64,000 bases of DNA from Limanda limanda (GCF_963576545.1 NC_083655.1:227501-291500), one strand, 5' to 3'; positions 24,205 through 36,480 are shown, counted from the stretch's first letter. The notes: generated by a model not told the origin, from the letters alone. A program made the numbers and translations.

Positions 24205-24548
24205 TCCAGGTTCTTAGACCTGAACCTGGTTCTGCTGCTGCAGGTCCAGGTTCCTCTTAGACCTGAACCTGGTTCTGCTGCTGCAGGTCCAGGTTCCTCT
24301 GAGACCTGAACCTGGTTCTGCTGCTGCAGATCCAGGTTCCTCTTAGACCTGAACCTGGTTCTGCTGCTGCAGGTCCAGGTTCCTCTTAGACCTGAACCTG
24401 GTTCTGCTGCTGCAGGTCCAGGTTCCTCTTAGACCTGAACCTGGTTCTGCTGCTGCAGGTCCAGGTTCCTCTGAGACCTGAACCTGGTTCTGCTGCTGCA
24501 GGTCCAGGTTCCTCTGAGACCTGAACCTGGTTCTGCTGCTGCAGGTCC
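24205..24548. repeat. 43-bp minisatellite with internal inverted repeat
   Basis: About seven to eight units. Each contains gaacctggttctgctgctgc followed by aggtccaggttcctct. Within a unit AACCTGG and CCAGGTT face each other about 14 bases apart, so every unit can form a stem-loop on either strand. Confidence 0.88.
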
Positions 24549-24682
24549 AGAAGGTCGGGTCACATGACACACGGAGCTATGGAGGGAAACCAGAATCATT
24601 CACAAAGGTTCTTGTCAGATCGTGAGCAGCTGAGGTGAAACTGTTTCTTCAAGAAAGAAAAGGAAGAAATAATATTTATTCA

Positions 24683-24751
24683 TATATATATATATGTACA
24701 TATATATATGTGTACATATATATATATATGTACATATATATATGTATACAG
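24683..24751. repeat. AT/GTAC palindromic microsatellite
   Basis: Alternating atatat and tgtaca blocks, self-complementary over about 65 bp, able to form a hairpin or cruciform. Confidence 0.85.
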
Positions 24752-24817
24752 GAGTTATTGCAGCTGATGTGAAAGATGAGGGAACAAGATCAGACGGAGG
24801 ACAGTAGGAGGCTCTAT

Positions 24818-25075
24818 AATCTTTCTCCTCCTTTCTCTTCTTCTCTCATCTTTCTCCTCTTCTCTCCTCCTTTTGTCTTTCTCCTCCTCTCTTCTTCTCT
24901 AGTCTTTCTCCTCCTCTTTCCTCCTCTCATTTTTTCCTCTCTTTCTCTCTTCTTCCTCCTCCTCTTTCTTCCTCTCATCTTTCTCCTCTTCTCTTCTGTC
25001 CTTTCTCCTCCTGTCCTCTCTTCTCTTCTCTCCCTTTTTCCTGCTCCTCTTTTCTTCCATCATTCAAACGTGTCT
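24818..25075. repeat. CT-rich tract
   Basis: Imperfect tctcctcctctt repeats. The apparent Leu/Phe/Pro open frame through it is compositional. Confidence 0.8.
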
Positions 25076-26261
25076 GTTCTGTCTTCACCTCGTTACGAAC
25101 GAATGATTCAGATAAAGAAAGACAAAGATTTGCCCTACTCCCCATTCTCCTTCTCTTCGCCTCCTTCCGCTCACTCTCTTTGTCTATCTCCTTCTTTAAA
25201 TCTTTTCTTTCACTCCTCATGGAGGAGGAAGAGAGGAGATAATAAAAACGAGTGCAGCTCCTCCGTCTCTTTCCTGCAAGTCTCCTAAATCAAACTCCAC
25301 CTGCAGCCAGAGGAAACACTTTATTACCTCAGAGAGAGGGAGGAGAGGAGGAGGAGGAGGAGGAGGAGGAGGAAGAAGAACAGAGTTTCTATCTTCAGTC
25401 ACTGGATGAAAGTGAAACATGGGAGAACATGGTTCTCCTCACTACACCTTCATATAAAACTTCATTTCTCCTCCTCTCATCTTTAAGGAGGTGCAGTAAC
25501 CACTGGTTCTCCTCACTACATATAAAACTTCATTTCTCCTCCTCTCATCTTTAAGGAGGTGCAGTAACCACTGGTTCTCCTCACTACACCTTCACACGTC
25601 ATGAAGAGCTGCGGTCTGTCCCTCCCTCCAGAGACCCACTAGAGAGTAGTGGGTCTCCTCCCGACCAGCAGGAGGCGCTCAGGAGGAGCTGTCTGTCCAT
25701 CTCTGTGTCCGTCGTCCTATCAGTGAGGTTCTCATCAGGAACTCTGTTTGAACGGGAAACACCCGGCCGAGCAGGAGCGGGTTCAGCAAAGTGTGAAGAG
25801 TAATTACGACATGAAGAGAAACCTCTGACGCTTCAAACGAGCCGCTCCCACAGAAGCTCCCGGCGGGTCTGAACGCAGCATTCTCTGTGTGCTTCTTTGA
25901 ACCTCTTCACCCTGAGCTCCTTGAGGGCCTTGTACATTAGTGTGATGTGGAAGCGCGGGGATGTTGGGGGGGAAACGTCCGTACTCGATGAGCGGGGGGG
26001 GGGGGGGGGGGGGCAGGCAGGAAAACAACATCTCCCCTGTAAGCTGTCCTACATAGAGTCCTGATGAACTTCACTTGAACTCCTGCTGTTGTGTCTGTTC
26101 TGAGGGACGGACGCTGAGGACACTTGATGTGGATCGAGCTTTAATCTGGTTTCATCTCCAGATGCACACAGTCGTTCCCACTGGGGGGGGGGGGGCACGT
26201 CCTCCGATCTCCACTGGAAACTCAGAGATGGACTTTGATACGTCGATATGAAGAACGCAGC

Positions 26262-26345
26262 AGGTCTGGAGTGAAGGCATCGCCCCCTGGTGGCTGACTC
26301 CAGTACAGGTCATAAGCCCTGCCTCCTCCATGTTAGTAGATGGGA
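26262..26345 (-). repeat. Dispersed short repeat fragment (copy 3, inverted)
   Basis: The reverse complement contains aacatggaggaggcagggct, tatgacctgtactggagtca and gccaccagggggcgatgcct. These correspond to the copy at 4350-4440 (first part) and the copy at 11101-11165 (core). Confidence 0.6.
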
Positions 26346-28123
26346 ACCTCACCACCGTGCAGAGGGGGGGGGGCAGACCTGGTGACTCTCTTCTGTTTTG
26401 GATGTTAAAGAACAGAAAAGCACATTCAGTGATTTGTGAATCCCGTTTGACTCGTAGCGTTCTGGAGTTCTAATGTTAGATCTGTAATTGTGCTTGTGTT
26501 GTTACAGGGACTCACCTGTGTAGAATGAGTCGCTATGACAACATGGACATACATCTACCGATCTAACAGGCATATCAGCGAAGGGATTGGAGGGCAGTGT
26601 GATAGTCCATCCATCCCCATGCACTCCGAGCAGGAGAGCTCTTCACAGGATGAATGGAATCACCCGTATGGATGAACAGAGGAAATATGGCAAATAGGAA
26701 AACATAAATATACTATTCATTTTAGGCTCATCAGCTGCTCCACATGAACCTGGAAACTCCAGATGTGTTTTGTGTATTTGTCATGACAACAAGATGGCAG
26801 CGTTCCTACCTGAGATATTTTAGCTACATTTTGTGTGTGAGTGTGTTTGTGCGTAAACTATAATAACACACTTCATGAGATGTTTGTGTTCTTTAAGTTT
26901 CTCGTGCGTCACGTGTTAGAAACCTCATCACGTCCACTCGCTCTCTGGGAAGCTTCCACACATCGTCCTGCTGGTTCCTCTCATGGACTCTGACATGTTA
27001 CACATGTTACCAGGAGGCTGCAGGAGAAGATCCAGAACATCCAGAGACACTGACTCAGATGTTTGTTCTCACATAGAGAACCTGCAGAACATGTGAGGAA
27101 CATGTTTGAAAGCAGCTTCAGTAACAATAGAAACAATAAACTGTTTCTTGCTTGTTCTTCCTGTGACAGATGAAGGTTTTATCTGTGGGAAACCTTCGCT
27201 CTCTTCCTGTTGAAGCCCCGAGTTGTTTGTCACCGTCGTCTGGATCTTATTTCTCATCTTCATGCTCGAGGGTCCGAGGGTCCGAGCTGAGATTTATACG
27301 TCAGGGGTTTGTTGGTCTCGAGGGGAAGCTGCAGATCTGGATTCAGACCATCGAGACAAAGAGAAGCTCGGTGACATCCTCATACATAAATAAAAGCCAA
27401 AAGGCCTCTGCTGGACGTCCCAGAGCTCAGGACCACATCGTTCAACTTGACAACAATGGGATAAAGTATGGTGGCCCCCGGGGGCCACAACTCAGGGAGA
27501 CGCAGCCCCTGCTTCCTGTTCAGGCTTCAAAGCAGAGCGAGGTCACAGCGACCGAGAAGGTTTCAAAACCAGAAATCAAGAGTTTCTGTCCAAGCTGTTT
27601 CAGAGCGACTCCACCCCCCCCCCCCCCGACCCATTCCCATGATGCAGCAGGAGTGTCTGAAAGTGTTTTCATTACACATGTGATCTGTTCAGTTTGGTTT
27701 GATGTCTGCCTTTGATGTATCTGCGTCCTGATGTCATCACGTCTCTGAGCTCTGATTGGTTTGGAGACTCCTGGTCAGACTGATGCTTGACTTCAGAACC
27801 AGGTCGACTCCATGTGATGCACGCTGGTCCTACCGCAATGCATGATGGGTACCTTCTCTGCAAAACATCAGGGCTCTGTCTGTGTTTGTGTGCAGCCTCT
27901 TATGTATTTTCAGGTGAGTGCTGCCACCTGGTGGATTAGCAGACAAACTGAAGTCAGACTATGGTGTTAATGGTTTATATCTCAAAATTGTTTTGTATCT
28001 GTGTTCTGTTTATTGAATTATGAATTGGTCATAAAGCTTTTTGCTAAAACAAGTCTAACTGAGGCTTGAGTGAAAAACCCGATAACATCAAATACAACTT
28101 GAGCCGGTGAAATAATTAGTGAC

Positions 28124-28129
28124 TTTATT
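28124..28129 (-). terminator. Polyadenylation signal of eci2
   Basis: AATAAA on the minus strand, 356 bp after the eci2 stop codon. It is the first canonical hexamer that fits. Confidence 0.5.
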
Positions 28130-28484
28130 AAGAGTTTGATATAAAGGACGTTTCAGGCACTTTAACGAGACAAACTGACATTTTCCTTTGTTCGTTAATA
28201 ACAAAGATTTGAATTTCATCGAGTCGACAGAGAATAACAACAAGTTTCCTCTGGATGGTTTCAACTTTGTCTGAAAACAAACCTGCAGCTGAATTCAAAC
28301 CTTCTTGGTCGTTAGAAATCTTCCAGTGAAAGATAAGGAAATCTACCACCATGTTGCTAGCATGCTAACATTAGCACTGTGCACAGTCCATGGTTGTGAA
28401 ACTGAAAACTAGATCAACTGGATCAACAGGCTCATCAGCTGCTGCCGTAGATCAGCGGGTCAGGGTGAGCCCCCCCCCGACCCC

Positions 28485-28719
28485 TCAGAGTTTGGCCTTG
28501 GCCTGGAAGAAGCTCATGATGGCGTTGACGCACTCCTCTGACATCCAGCGCTCCCTCAGACACGCCACCTCAGCGTCGTTCACCGCGTGGAGACGCTCCT
28601 TCTCCATCGAGCGAATCAGCTGCTTCGAAAAAGCCAAAGACTGACCGGAGAGAGGGGGGGGGTTAAGTTTATACTTAAGATCAAACTGATCGACAGATGA
28701 TTTAAATGATCATTAACAT

Positions 28720-28800
<81 letters not shown>

Positions 28801-28849
28801 TGTGTGTGTCTGTGTGTGTCTGTGTGTGTCTGTGTGTGTGTCTGTGTGT

Positions 28850-28908
<59 letters not shown>

Positions 28909-29160
28909 TGTGTGTGTGTGTGTGTGTACCTGGGGCGGCAGCTTGGCGTAGTTCTTCAGTCTGCTCCACACCTCCGAGTGGAAGCTGCTGTCGGGAAAAA
29001 CCTCCGTCACAAGACCGAGCTCACAAGCCTGAGACGAGCTCAGCTTCTTATTGAACAGCAACATCTCACTGGCCTGAGACAGAGAGAGAGAGAGAGAGAC
29101 ATCAGAGGGAGAGAGAGAGAGAGAGAGAGAGACATCAGAGAGAGAGAGAGACATAAGAGG

Positions 29161-29200
<40 letters not shown>

Positions 29201-29317
29201 GAGAGAGACATAAGAGGGAGAGAGACAGAGAGAGAGACAGAAAGAGAGACAGAGAGAGACAGAGACATAAGAGGGAGAGAGACAGAGAGAGAGACAGAGA
29301 GAGACAGAGAGAGAGAC

Positions 29318-29350
<33 letters not shown>

Positions 29351-29674
29351 CAGAGAGAGAGACAGAGAGAGAGACAGAGAGAGAGAGACACCAGAGAGAG
29401 AGAGAGACATCAGAGGGAGAGAGAGAGACATAAGAGGGAGAGAGACAGAGAGAGAGAGACATAAGAGGGAGAGAGACAGAGACAGAGAGAGAAACAGAGA
29501 GAGAGAGAGAGAGACAGAGAGAGAAAGACAGAGAGAGACAGAGAGAGAGACATAAGAGGGAGAGAGACAGAGACAAAGACAGAGACAGAGAAAGACAGAG
29601 AGAGACAGAGACAGAGAGAGAGAGAGATAGAGACAGAGAGAGAGACAGAGAGAGAGAGAGACAGAGAGAGAGAC

Positions 29675-29711
<37 letters not shown>

Positions 29712-29822
29712 CAGAGACAGAGAGAGACAGAGAGAGAGTCACAGCTTCAACTGTCAGAATCAGCTCCAGCAAGTTGAAGAGTGAAGCTGAACTGTTGATC
29801 AGTTAAAAAGACTCAGATCAGC

Positions 29823-29862
<40 letters not shown>

Positions 29863-29994
29863 CTTGCCAGAGCCCATCATTTTAGGGAAGGTGTAGGAGG
29901 AGCAGCCTTCAGCGCTCTGTCCCAGCTGACTGAACGGAGTGTGGAAGGTCGCCTGAGACGGAGAAAGATGCAGATTATCACACATCTGCTGTGT

Positions 29995-30040
<46 letters not shown>

Positions 30041-33000
30041 CCTCTCTGTAGCATACACCAGGTCGAACAGGCCCAACACAGTGACTGACACTCCGACAGC
30101 CGGTCCGTTCACCGCAGCGACCAGCGGCTTCGGGAAGTCGATGTAGGCCCTCACGTACTTCCTGTCCAGAAGAAAGAAAAGTCAGAATCACAGGAAGTGT
30201 GAGGTGATCTCTGATCAGCTGTTAATCAATGAGTGGTCACCTGAGCATCTCCGCCCCCTGTGCAGCCATCTCCTCCAGCCCTCCCCCCCGCGGCGTGAAG
30301 TTGTTCAGGTCATTTCCGCTGCAGTAAAAGTCTCCAGCTCCTAAAGTGAAGAGAGAATCAGGAACATTCAGACCAGAGGTGGCGCTAAAGCACACGTCTC
30401 TATTATAACCACTGTTATAGTTACAGGTTCGGTTTGAAGGATTTAGGGACACGAGTACGCCACCTGAAGATACCCTAGTGGTGAGGTTACATATTACATG
30501 CGTGTGTACCAGTGAAAACAGTCAGGACTGAATCGTCTCTCGCCGCCTGATCCAGAGCCGCAATAATCTCGTTGTACATCTGAAAGACACGAGACGTTTC
30601 CTTGTTAACATGAATCATAACCACGACTGTTTCATGTGTGCTGGCTTCAGGTGCAGTGTATGGTCCAATGATGTCACTGATCATGTGACATGATGATCAG
30701 TTTCATAGAAACACACACACACACACACACTCGTACAGAAGTACACACACCTCATTGGTGATGGCGTTTTTCTTTGCGGGTCGGTTCAGTCTGATGAAGG
30801 TGATGTTGTCCTCCGTGGTCACCAGCAGCGTGTTGTACGTCGACCCGCTCCCAGCAGCCTTTGCTGCTTCCTGTGCGCTGCTCGGATTTTCTTCCCCCAC
30901 CAGGGAACCAATCAGGTCGCAGTACTGCTGCCTGGCTTCACCCTGAAAGACAAACATTTGCACTACTGTTATTTTACTGTTACTAAAACTAACCGATCTC
31001 GACAGAGTAAGTTAGCTGACCAATCAGAGAAGACTTAATAACAAGAGTTAGAGACAGAGGCTGAAAAGAGGAGTTGCAGCGATGGACAGTCTGAGGAAAG
31101 AGAAGAACATTAGAACAGATGAGTTCTTATCAGACTGTGGAGCCGTACCTGTGAGATGGAACCCAGAGACGTCCAAGCTTCCCACTTAGCCTTGTTGACA
31201 AAGTCCAACATTCCTGGACTGGATGTGTTGCAGGCGCCCTGAGTGGCCTGCAGGGGACGCTGAGTGTCAGTTAGTGAATCCAGAACACGTGACCATACAG
31301 AGGTTTTCTCCTCCCTACCTTTACTACCTGTGTCTTTTAAATATTCTTCTTCTCATTCTGAGGCTCTGCTGGAGATCCTCGGGTTAAACTCTGTTCCAAA
31401 GGTGAGTGTGAGTCTGTGGTTGGAGCCAGACTTTAAAAACATCTAATAATCCATCCGGCTGCTTTTACTTTTTCATTTTGCCCTATTGTCTGTTTACGAT
31501 GTTTTTTGTTATTTGACGTTTTATATTTTTTAATAGTCTTTTAGATTTAGTGCTGCACTTCCCTCTGTCATCGCTCTCTGTTGCTGAGTGAGTCCATTTT
31601 ATTTGATATTCACTTGGGATCGCTGTGGTTAGTTATATGATTATGAAAATCAGGATCTATTGATCTGATCGATTGACTGATTGAAGCTAATGTCATTTTT
31701 CTTTCAGTTGTTCAGCAGCTAATTTTTTTTTTAAATCAGCCACATTTACTAATAAAGACATAATCAATAATGAAAAAAGGATCTCAAGCTTGTTCACTAA
31801 TAATTCTCCTGTTTATTTTGTTGTAAATCTTTAAAAATCTACAGGAACATTTTTGTTTATAGATAAGTACATAAAGACTGAATCAGTGATAAACAGAAAA
31901 CATCTTGACAGTGTTCAGCTTCATATCTGCGGAGTTTAAAGACGTGTGGCGCTGGAATCTTCCTGACCTGTGACTTCAGCGTCACTTCCTGTCACATGAT
32001 GAACCGTGGGAATATTTGAATCAGCTGGAATTAAACGTGTTGTGAACATGTGACACGTGGAGTGACCACGGCTCACCTGCTTGAACAAAGCGTAGATTTT
32101 CAGTTTGGCTTTGTTTCCTGGATCTTTCTGCAGCGACGACAGTTTGTTCTTCGCCTGCTCAAACTGCTCCACACTCGCACCTGCATCACACACACACACA
32201 CAAATAGAACATGTGACGCACACACACACAGACAATAATTAGTAGTGGATTTTTATTATTGATCTGTGATGTTGTTCCATGAAACTTTTCTGAAGTGACG
32301 TCTTCCATCTCGATGGAGTTGTAAAAGAGTGAGAATCAGAAAGTCGGACACTGACCCATCGACCGAGACGCTGTGGTGTGAAGCTTCAGACTCGGAGCGA
32401 CCGACAATCTGAACAAACTGAAACACATTCGTAAAATACACAAATCTGCTTTATTTCTACACATTAAAACAACCGGAAACAAATCATAAACACAACTCAA
32501 ATAACAGATAAAAGATTTATCTACATACAGAAAAAAAGATAGAAAACAGAGAAAAGGACCTTCACAGGAAAATACATCCACTGATCACATGTAAACAAAA
32601 TAAAGATTGAATCCATTATCAGTTTAAAGAGAAGGTTCAGTTTCTTGATCAGTATTTATTTGATTTTATATTTTTTAACTATTATTAAAAACTTTTATTT
32701 TTTTAAGCAGCAGATGTTCACAGTCATCTGAGAGGTAGGAACATTTAGATTACATTAATATTCTATTAATCTATCAGTGTTTCCCCTACCATTCTATTAG
32801 GGGGGCGCTGCGCCCCCCCAACGGCACCTCCCGCCCCCCCCTGGAAGGTCAAGTTAATTATTTATTTTATTTTGTATTTTTTAATATGGCGCTAGATTTC
32901 TACATAAATCATTTTAAGGTTACATTACCTATAAAACAGGTCTATAGTTTGCATTTCTGTCTCGACATGGTCGCGCGGTGAGAGTTCTCCTCTGCTCTCT

Positions 33001-35610
33001 GTCTCGCTCACGGAGGAGTTCCATCCAGATGTGCACACACAGGTGAGGAACCTCCCACCAGCGCACAGAGAGCATCCATCTGAAAACATGTGGCATCAAC
33101 CACCTGAGAAGCAGATACAAATATCCGCGTTTTTTAAACGCTCCCAGGTGGATGATGGTAACACCCCCTCTGCTGCGAGGAGCAGCCGGAGGAGGAGCTC
33201 TCCTGCTCCGGGTCCGAGTTCAGAGAAGAGCCTGAGTGTTGCACGCCCGGCCCCAAGAATCTGCTCAGTCACCACAGGATGACAGGTTCTGACCCAGCTT
33301 GGCTGTCAGAGGGGAAATCTCCCCCTGGTTGTACAAGACTGATCTTTGTCCGGACGCCGAAGCGCCGCGCCGCGCAGTTCTCCAGCGCGCAGGCGCCTGG
33401 CTGTTCTCACGGGACGAGCATTTCTCAGCGCCGGTCAACCCGCGATTCTGCTTTCTCCGCTTGTTGTATTAAACCGTGAACGCACCTCGCCTCGCAACCT
33501 CAGCCTGAACCATTATTAACCCCGCTGCTTCACTTCCTTCTATCACTGTCTAATCTATTTTCATCGGACCATTGTTCAAAACCGGCAAATCTGACGTGAA
33601 AAGATTTTATTTATAGACGGAAGTTTCAAAACGGTAACTTAACACAAACTAGGGTTATGGCGAAGTGCTCTATTCTAACTAGTCCTGTTTGATTGCCATG
33701 GTAACAGTGATTTCAGGTGCTAGAGAAGTCGTTATGGGAGGATTGCTAGTAGGATCTCGACTTTTGTCTTCTTTCACTTTAAGCGCATGCTCCATGACGT
33801 CTTTACAGCGACTTCAACCACTCCGCTGCAGCGTTTCCGTGTTTTCCTGAAAGGGCTTCGTGTAGACGAGGGCTTTTATTAGGTGACTTTACATAATTTT
33901 TTGAAGGTATTCCTTTTTCGATTCACATTCGTTTTCCCTTTCCTGCTTCGTGTCAACATCTGCACATAAATACATAACTCAAAGCAGCAAGTGGTTAACT
34001 TTTCTTAATGAAAATATTGGAAGTAGTTGGTTTAAACAAAAACTGTTTTTAAATAGACTATCATTGGTTGGCCGTGTCTACTTAGTCTTACACGTCCATG
34101 AAAACAAAACAAACAGATTTAAAACAAGTCGAGATGGAAAAACAAACAACACAACCAATTATATAAGCAAACGCACAAACAACTTTCAGCCAACACAACC
34201 AAAAACAAACACTGTGTCGTGGACTACTGCATATTCACGCACACAATTCAGTTTTTTTAATGGACCTCCCAAATGGAACCCTGGGTAATCAGGCCCAGTT
34301 TTCCACTCACTATAATGCCAATATAATTTTTGCAAAGATATTATATATCTATATATTGCCAATTCCAATCCTTAGTCGCCCTTTGTGCTGACTCAACACA
34401 ACTTAGAAGCTGTTGAGTCTTTATATGTGTATTGTACAAACTGGCTAATGTGTACAACTTAGAGCAGGGTTGTGTCTTCACTTTGTCGTCCCTACAGGCA
34501 AGATACCCTACAGGTGTGTTGTCACCCTGCTGGAAACAAATGCAAACACAACCGCAGGCCCATTCAGTGAAGATAGTCTAATGATAAATAAACAGGCTAC
34601 ATGTAGATGAGAGGACAAGCTGGCGGCAGGTAAACATCCAGGCAGTTACACATCCAGGCAGCTACACATCCAGGCAGTTACACATCCAGGCAGCTACACA
34701 TCCAGGCAGTTACACATCCAGGCAGTTACACATCCAGGCAGCTACACATCCAGGCAGTTACACATCCAGGCAGCTACACATCCAGGCAGTTACACATCCA
34801 GGCAGTTACACATCCAGGCAGGTAAACATCCAGGCAGTTAAAATGCAAAATACAGCTAATAGACACAAAAGGTTCATTTGGTCTATTAGTGATCTTAGGT
34901 AGAATCAAGAGGAACTTGTTTATTCTGTTGTGTTGATTCTTTGTTGTCTCTAGAAGTTCAGATCGATTGTCCAATACTATTTTAACCTCAGCATCTCGGG
35001 TTCAAAATTTGTAAAATTATACATTATATATATAGTGTTGTTATAATTTTTTAGTCAGTTGAAATAAAATTTGGTACTTGTACTTTTACTTTTGATACTT
35101 AAGTACATTTCAACACCAGATACTTTTGATACTTAAGTACATTTAATATGAGCTACTCTAAGACTTTAACTCAAGTCATTTTCTGACGTGTGACTTTTAC
35201 TTTAACCGGAGTCACTTTCAAGTAAGATGTCTGTACTTTTACTCAAGTATGGCTTCCAAGTACTTTATACACCACTGTTTTTAAGAATGTTATGTCGCAT
35301 ACGTTGACAGCATAAACAAGCAGTTGTGAGAGGAAACCAGACCCGGACATTTATAGAGTCTCCCTGCCAGTCCTACAGAAGGGACAAACTGGACAAACAC
35401 ATGACGTCTGAGCATCACAGAACAGCCTGTCAGCGCCGAAATCCAATGTACAGTTCAAAATCATTAAAAGAAACACATTAACATCATGATTCCTTTAAGT
35501 TTCTGTGTCCGTGTTTGTCCCCCCCCCCCCCCAAAGCTGTAAACCTAGGGGAAACACTGTCTATTGATCGTTTTATCTGCTCGACTGCTTCCTAGTTCGT
35601 ATATTTGTAT

Positions 35611-35691
<81 letters not shown>

Positions 35692-36242
35692 TGTGTGTGT
35701 GCGTGTGTGTGTGACTGATTAAAGTTCTTTATATTCCATGTTTCAGACTCAAAGATGACGTCAGGCAGCTGGTTCTTGGTTATTGATTCCTCCTCGTATG
35801 GTTTTATTCAGGTTTATTAAACACATATCGTTAACATGTAAAAGTCTTGTTCAGATTATTGTCTTAATCTACTATCAAAATGCTGTTCCCATGGAAACAC
35901 TGAATGTCACGTCAGAGAGAAAGTGGAGCAAAGGTCGCACTTAAACTTTTTTTTCTTACTGTTTTTATTCTGTAAATCATTCATATACAGATTAACAGAA
36001 TACATATGTTCACTTATATAACGTTCAAAAGCAGACTTTCCATTCTATGCATCATAAAGTGTTTCTTTATAAAGTGTTTCTTAACACGAACACAGGAAGA
36101 AGTTTGATGACAAGCTAACCTGCTAACAAGCTAACCTGCTAACAAGCTAACAAGCTAACCTCCACACTCAGCGGGCAGTCACTCACCTTGTGCCGCGGAC
36201 GAAGCGCCAGGCCGCGGAGCAGTTCAGGAGCACACCGGCCAT
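28485..36242 (-). CDS. eci2: Enoyl-CoA delta isomerase 2 (ACBP domain plus crotonase fold)
   Basis: It moves 3-cis/trans double bonds to 2-trans in enoyl-CoA so that unsaturated fatty acids can enter beta-oxidation. Eleven coding exons join in phase to 394 residues, the human ECI2 length: 36187-36242, 32356-32408, 32077-32180, 31149-31247, 30751-30942, 30510-30579, 30241-30340, 30041-30161, 29863-29952, 28930-29073, 28485-28640. Residues 1-36 are Arg/Ser-rich and lack acids, like a mitochondrial presequence. Residues 38-115 form an acyl-CoA-binding domain ([12 protein letters not shown]). Residues 135-394 are the crotonase fold, with oxyanion-hole segments CSGNDL and NGPAVG and the expected catalytic Glu at about 280 (SAEGCSS). 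The chain ends AKL, a peroxisomal PTS1, so mitochondrial and peroxisomal targeting are both possible. Intron 1 (3.8 kb) contains nested transposons. Confidence 0.95.
28722..28927. repeat. GT/CA microsatellite in the last eci2 intron
   Basis: (gt)n with tctg interruptions. On the coding (minus) strand it is (AC)n starting directly at the 5' splice site GTACACAC of the exon at 28930-29073. Confidence 0.95.
29076..29740. repeat. GA-rich (coding-strand CT-rich) tract in eci2 intron
   Basis: About 660 bp of gagaga/gacaga/cataagaggga motifs. On the coding strand it is one very long pyrimidine tract ending in the 3' splice site (ctctgtctcag) of the exon at 28930-29073. Confidence 0.95.
29823..30040. 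repeat. Two GT/CA microsatellites beside eci2 splice donors
   Basis: (gt)n at 29825-29860 and 29989-30038. On the coding strand both start as GTACACAC at the 5' splice sites of the exons at 29863-29952 and 30041-30161. Confidence 0.92.
33869..35277 (-). mobile_element. hAT-like element, truncated inverted copy
   Basis: The right end CACCACTG (35270-35277) and the adjoining 140 bp (cttggaagccat..., acttaagtac...) are the reverse complement of the start of the element at 38406-40752. From 34842 down to 33869 it follows the same element to about 115 bp short of its other end, which is missing. By eye the arms are about 95% alike or better. Relative to the full copy it lacks a segment of about 670 bp (39163-39830 of that copy) and gained a 16-bp tandem array. 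Confidence 0.85.
34627..34842. repeat. 16-bp minisatellite inside the hAT-like copy
   Basis: About 13 units of catccaggcagttaca or catccaggcagctaca. The sister element at 38406-40752 has essentially one such unit (near 39863-39880), so the array grew after the copies separated. Confidence 0.92.
35617..35712. repeat. GT microsatellite
   Basis: (gt)n with one ct and one gc interruption near its end, in eci2 intron 1 just outside the hAT-like element. Confidence 0.95.
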
Positions 36243-36480
36243 TAACACCCGGAGCTGGAGGTCCCCGGAGCGGGGGTCCAAAGGGCAGGTGCCGGGGAGC
36301 AGGAGGAGCAGCAGGAGCAGGAGGAGCAGGAGGAGGAGCAGGAGGACGGTTCTTAGCTTCTCAGCTCGAACCGGCTTTTTACACCGCTGCTCCCGCCCAC
36401 TCTGTGCTCTTCTTCTCCCCCATTGGCTCAACGGGACCGTGTCGTCATGCAGTTCATCCAATGAACGAAGGCTTTTCCGA
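36243..36480 (-). promoter_or_regulatory. Probable eci2 promoter and 5' UTR
   Basis: GC-rich upstream region with a CCAAT box on the minus strand (attgg at 36422-36426 on the plus strand) and a GC-box-like cccgccc at about 36392. No TATA box was seen. A run of Leu-type triplets (plus-strand aggagcagg repeats, 36298-36345) lies in the 5' UTR. An ATG at 36485 is in frame with the coding start and would add 81 residues, but the predicted extension is mostly poly-Leu and I consider it unlikely. Confidence 0.4.

Larger units (their letters stand above)
23331..28123. other. Intergenic region with several short repeats, no gene supported
   Basis: Between the CT tract and the eci2 3' end. It contains poly-C (23452-23469), a dispersed-repeat-like stretch with tttatagagcgcttttaatg (about 23735-23880), a 43-bp minisatellite, AT/GTAC and CT-rich tracts, a GGA run (25340-25380), two to three imperfect copies of a segment of about 70 bp (25428-25592), long G runs (25995-26013 and 26183-26195), and poly-C at about 27615. 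No open frame looks like a conserved protein. Confidence 0.5.
32775..35559. mobile_element. hAT-like DNA transposon in eci2 intron 1 (host of a nested copy)
   Basis: The left end CAGTGTTTCCCCTA (32775-32788) is an exact inverted match to the right end TAGGGGAAACACTG (35546-35559). Both flanks carry TCTAT (32770-32774 and 35560-35564), a 5-bp target duplication. Just inside the left end is a GC palindrome (ggggggcgctgcgcccccc). An open frame at about 33079-33280 includes a [15 protein letters not shown] stretch resembling the N-terminus of fish hAT/zinc-finger transposases. There is no intact transposase. The interior is interrupted by another hAT-like copy at 33869-35277. Confidence 0.72.

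Noticed and set aside
27170..27715. 181-codon frame
   Set aside because: No recognisable domain, poly-Pro from a C run, no splice structure.
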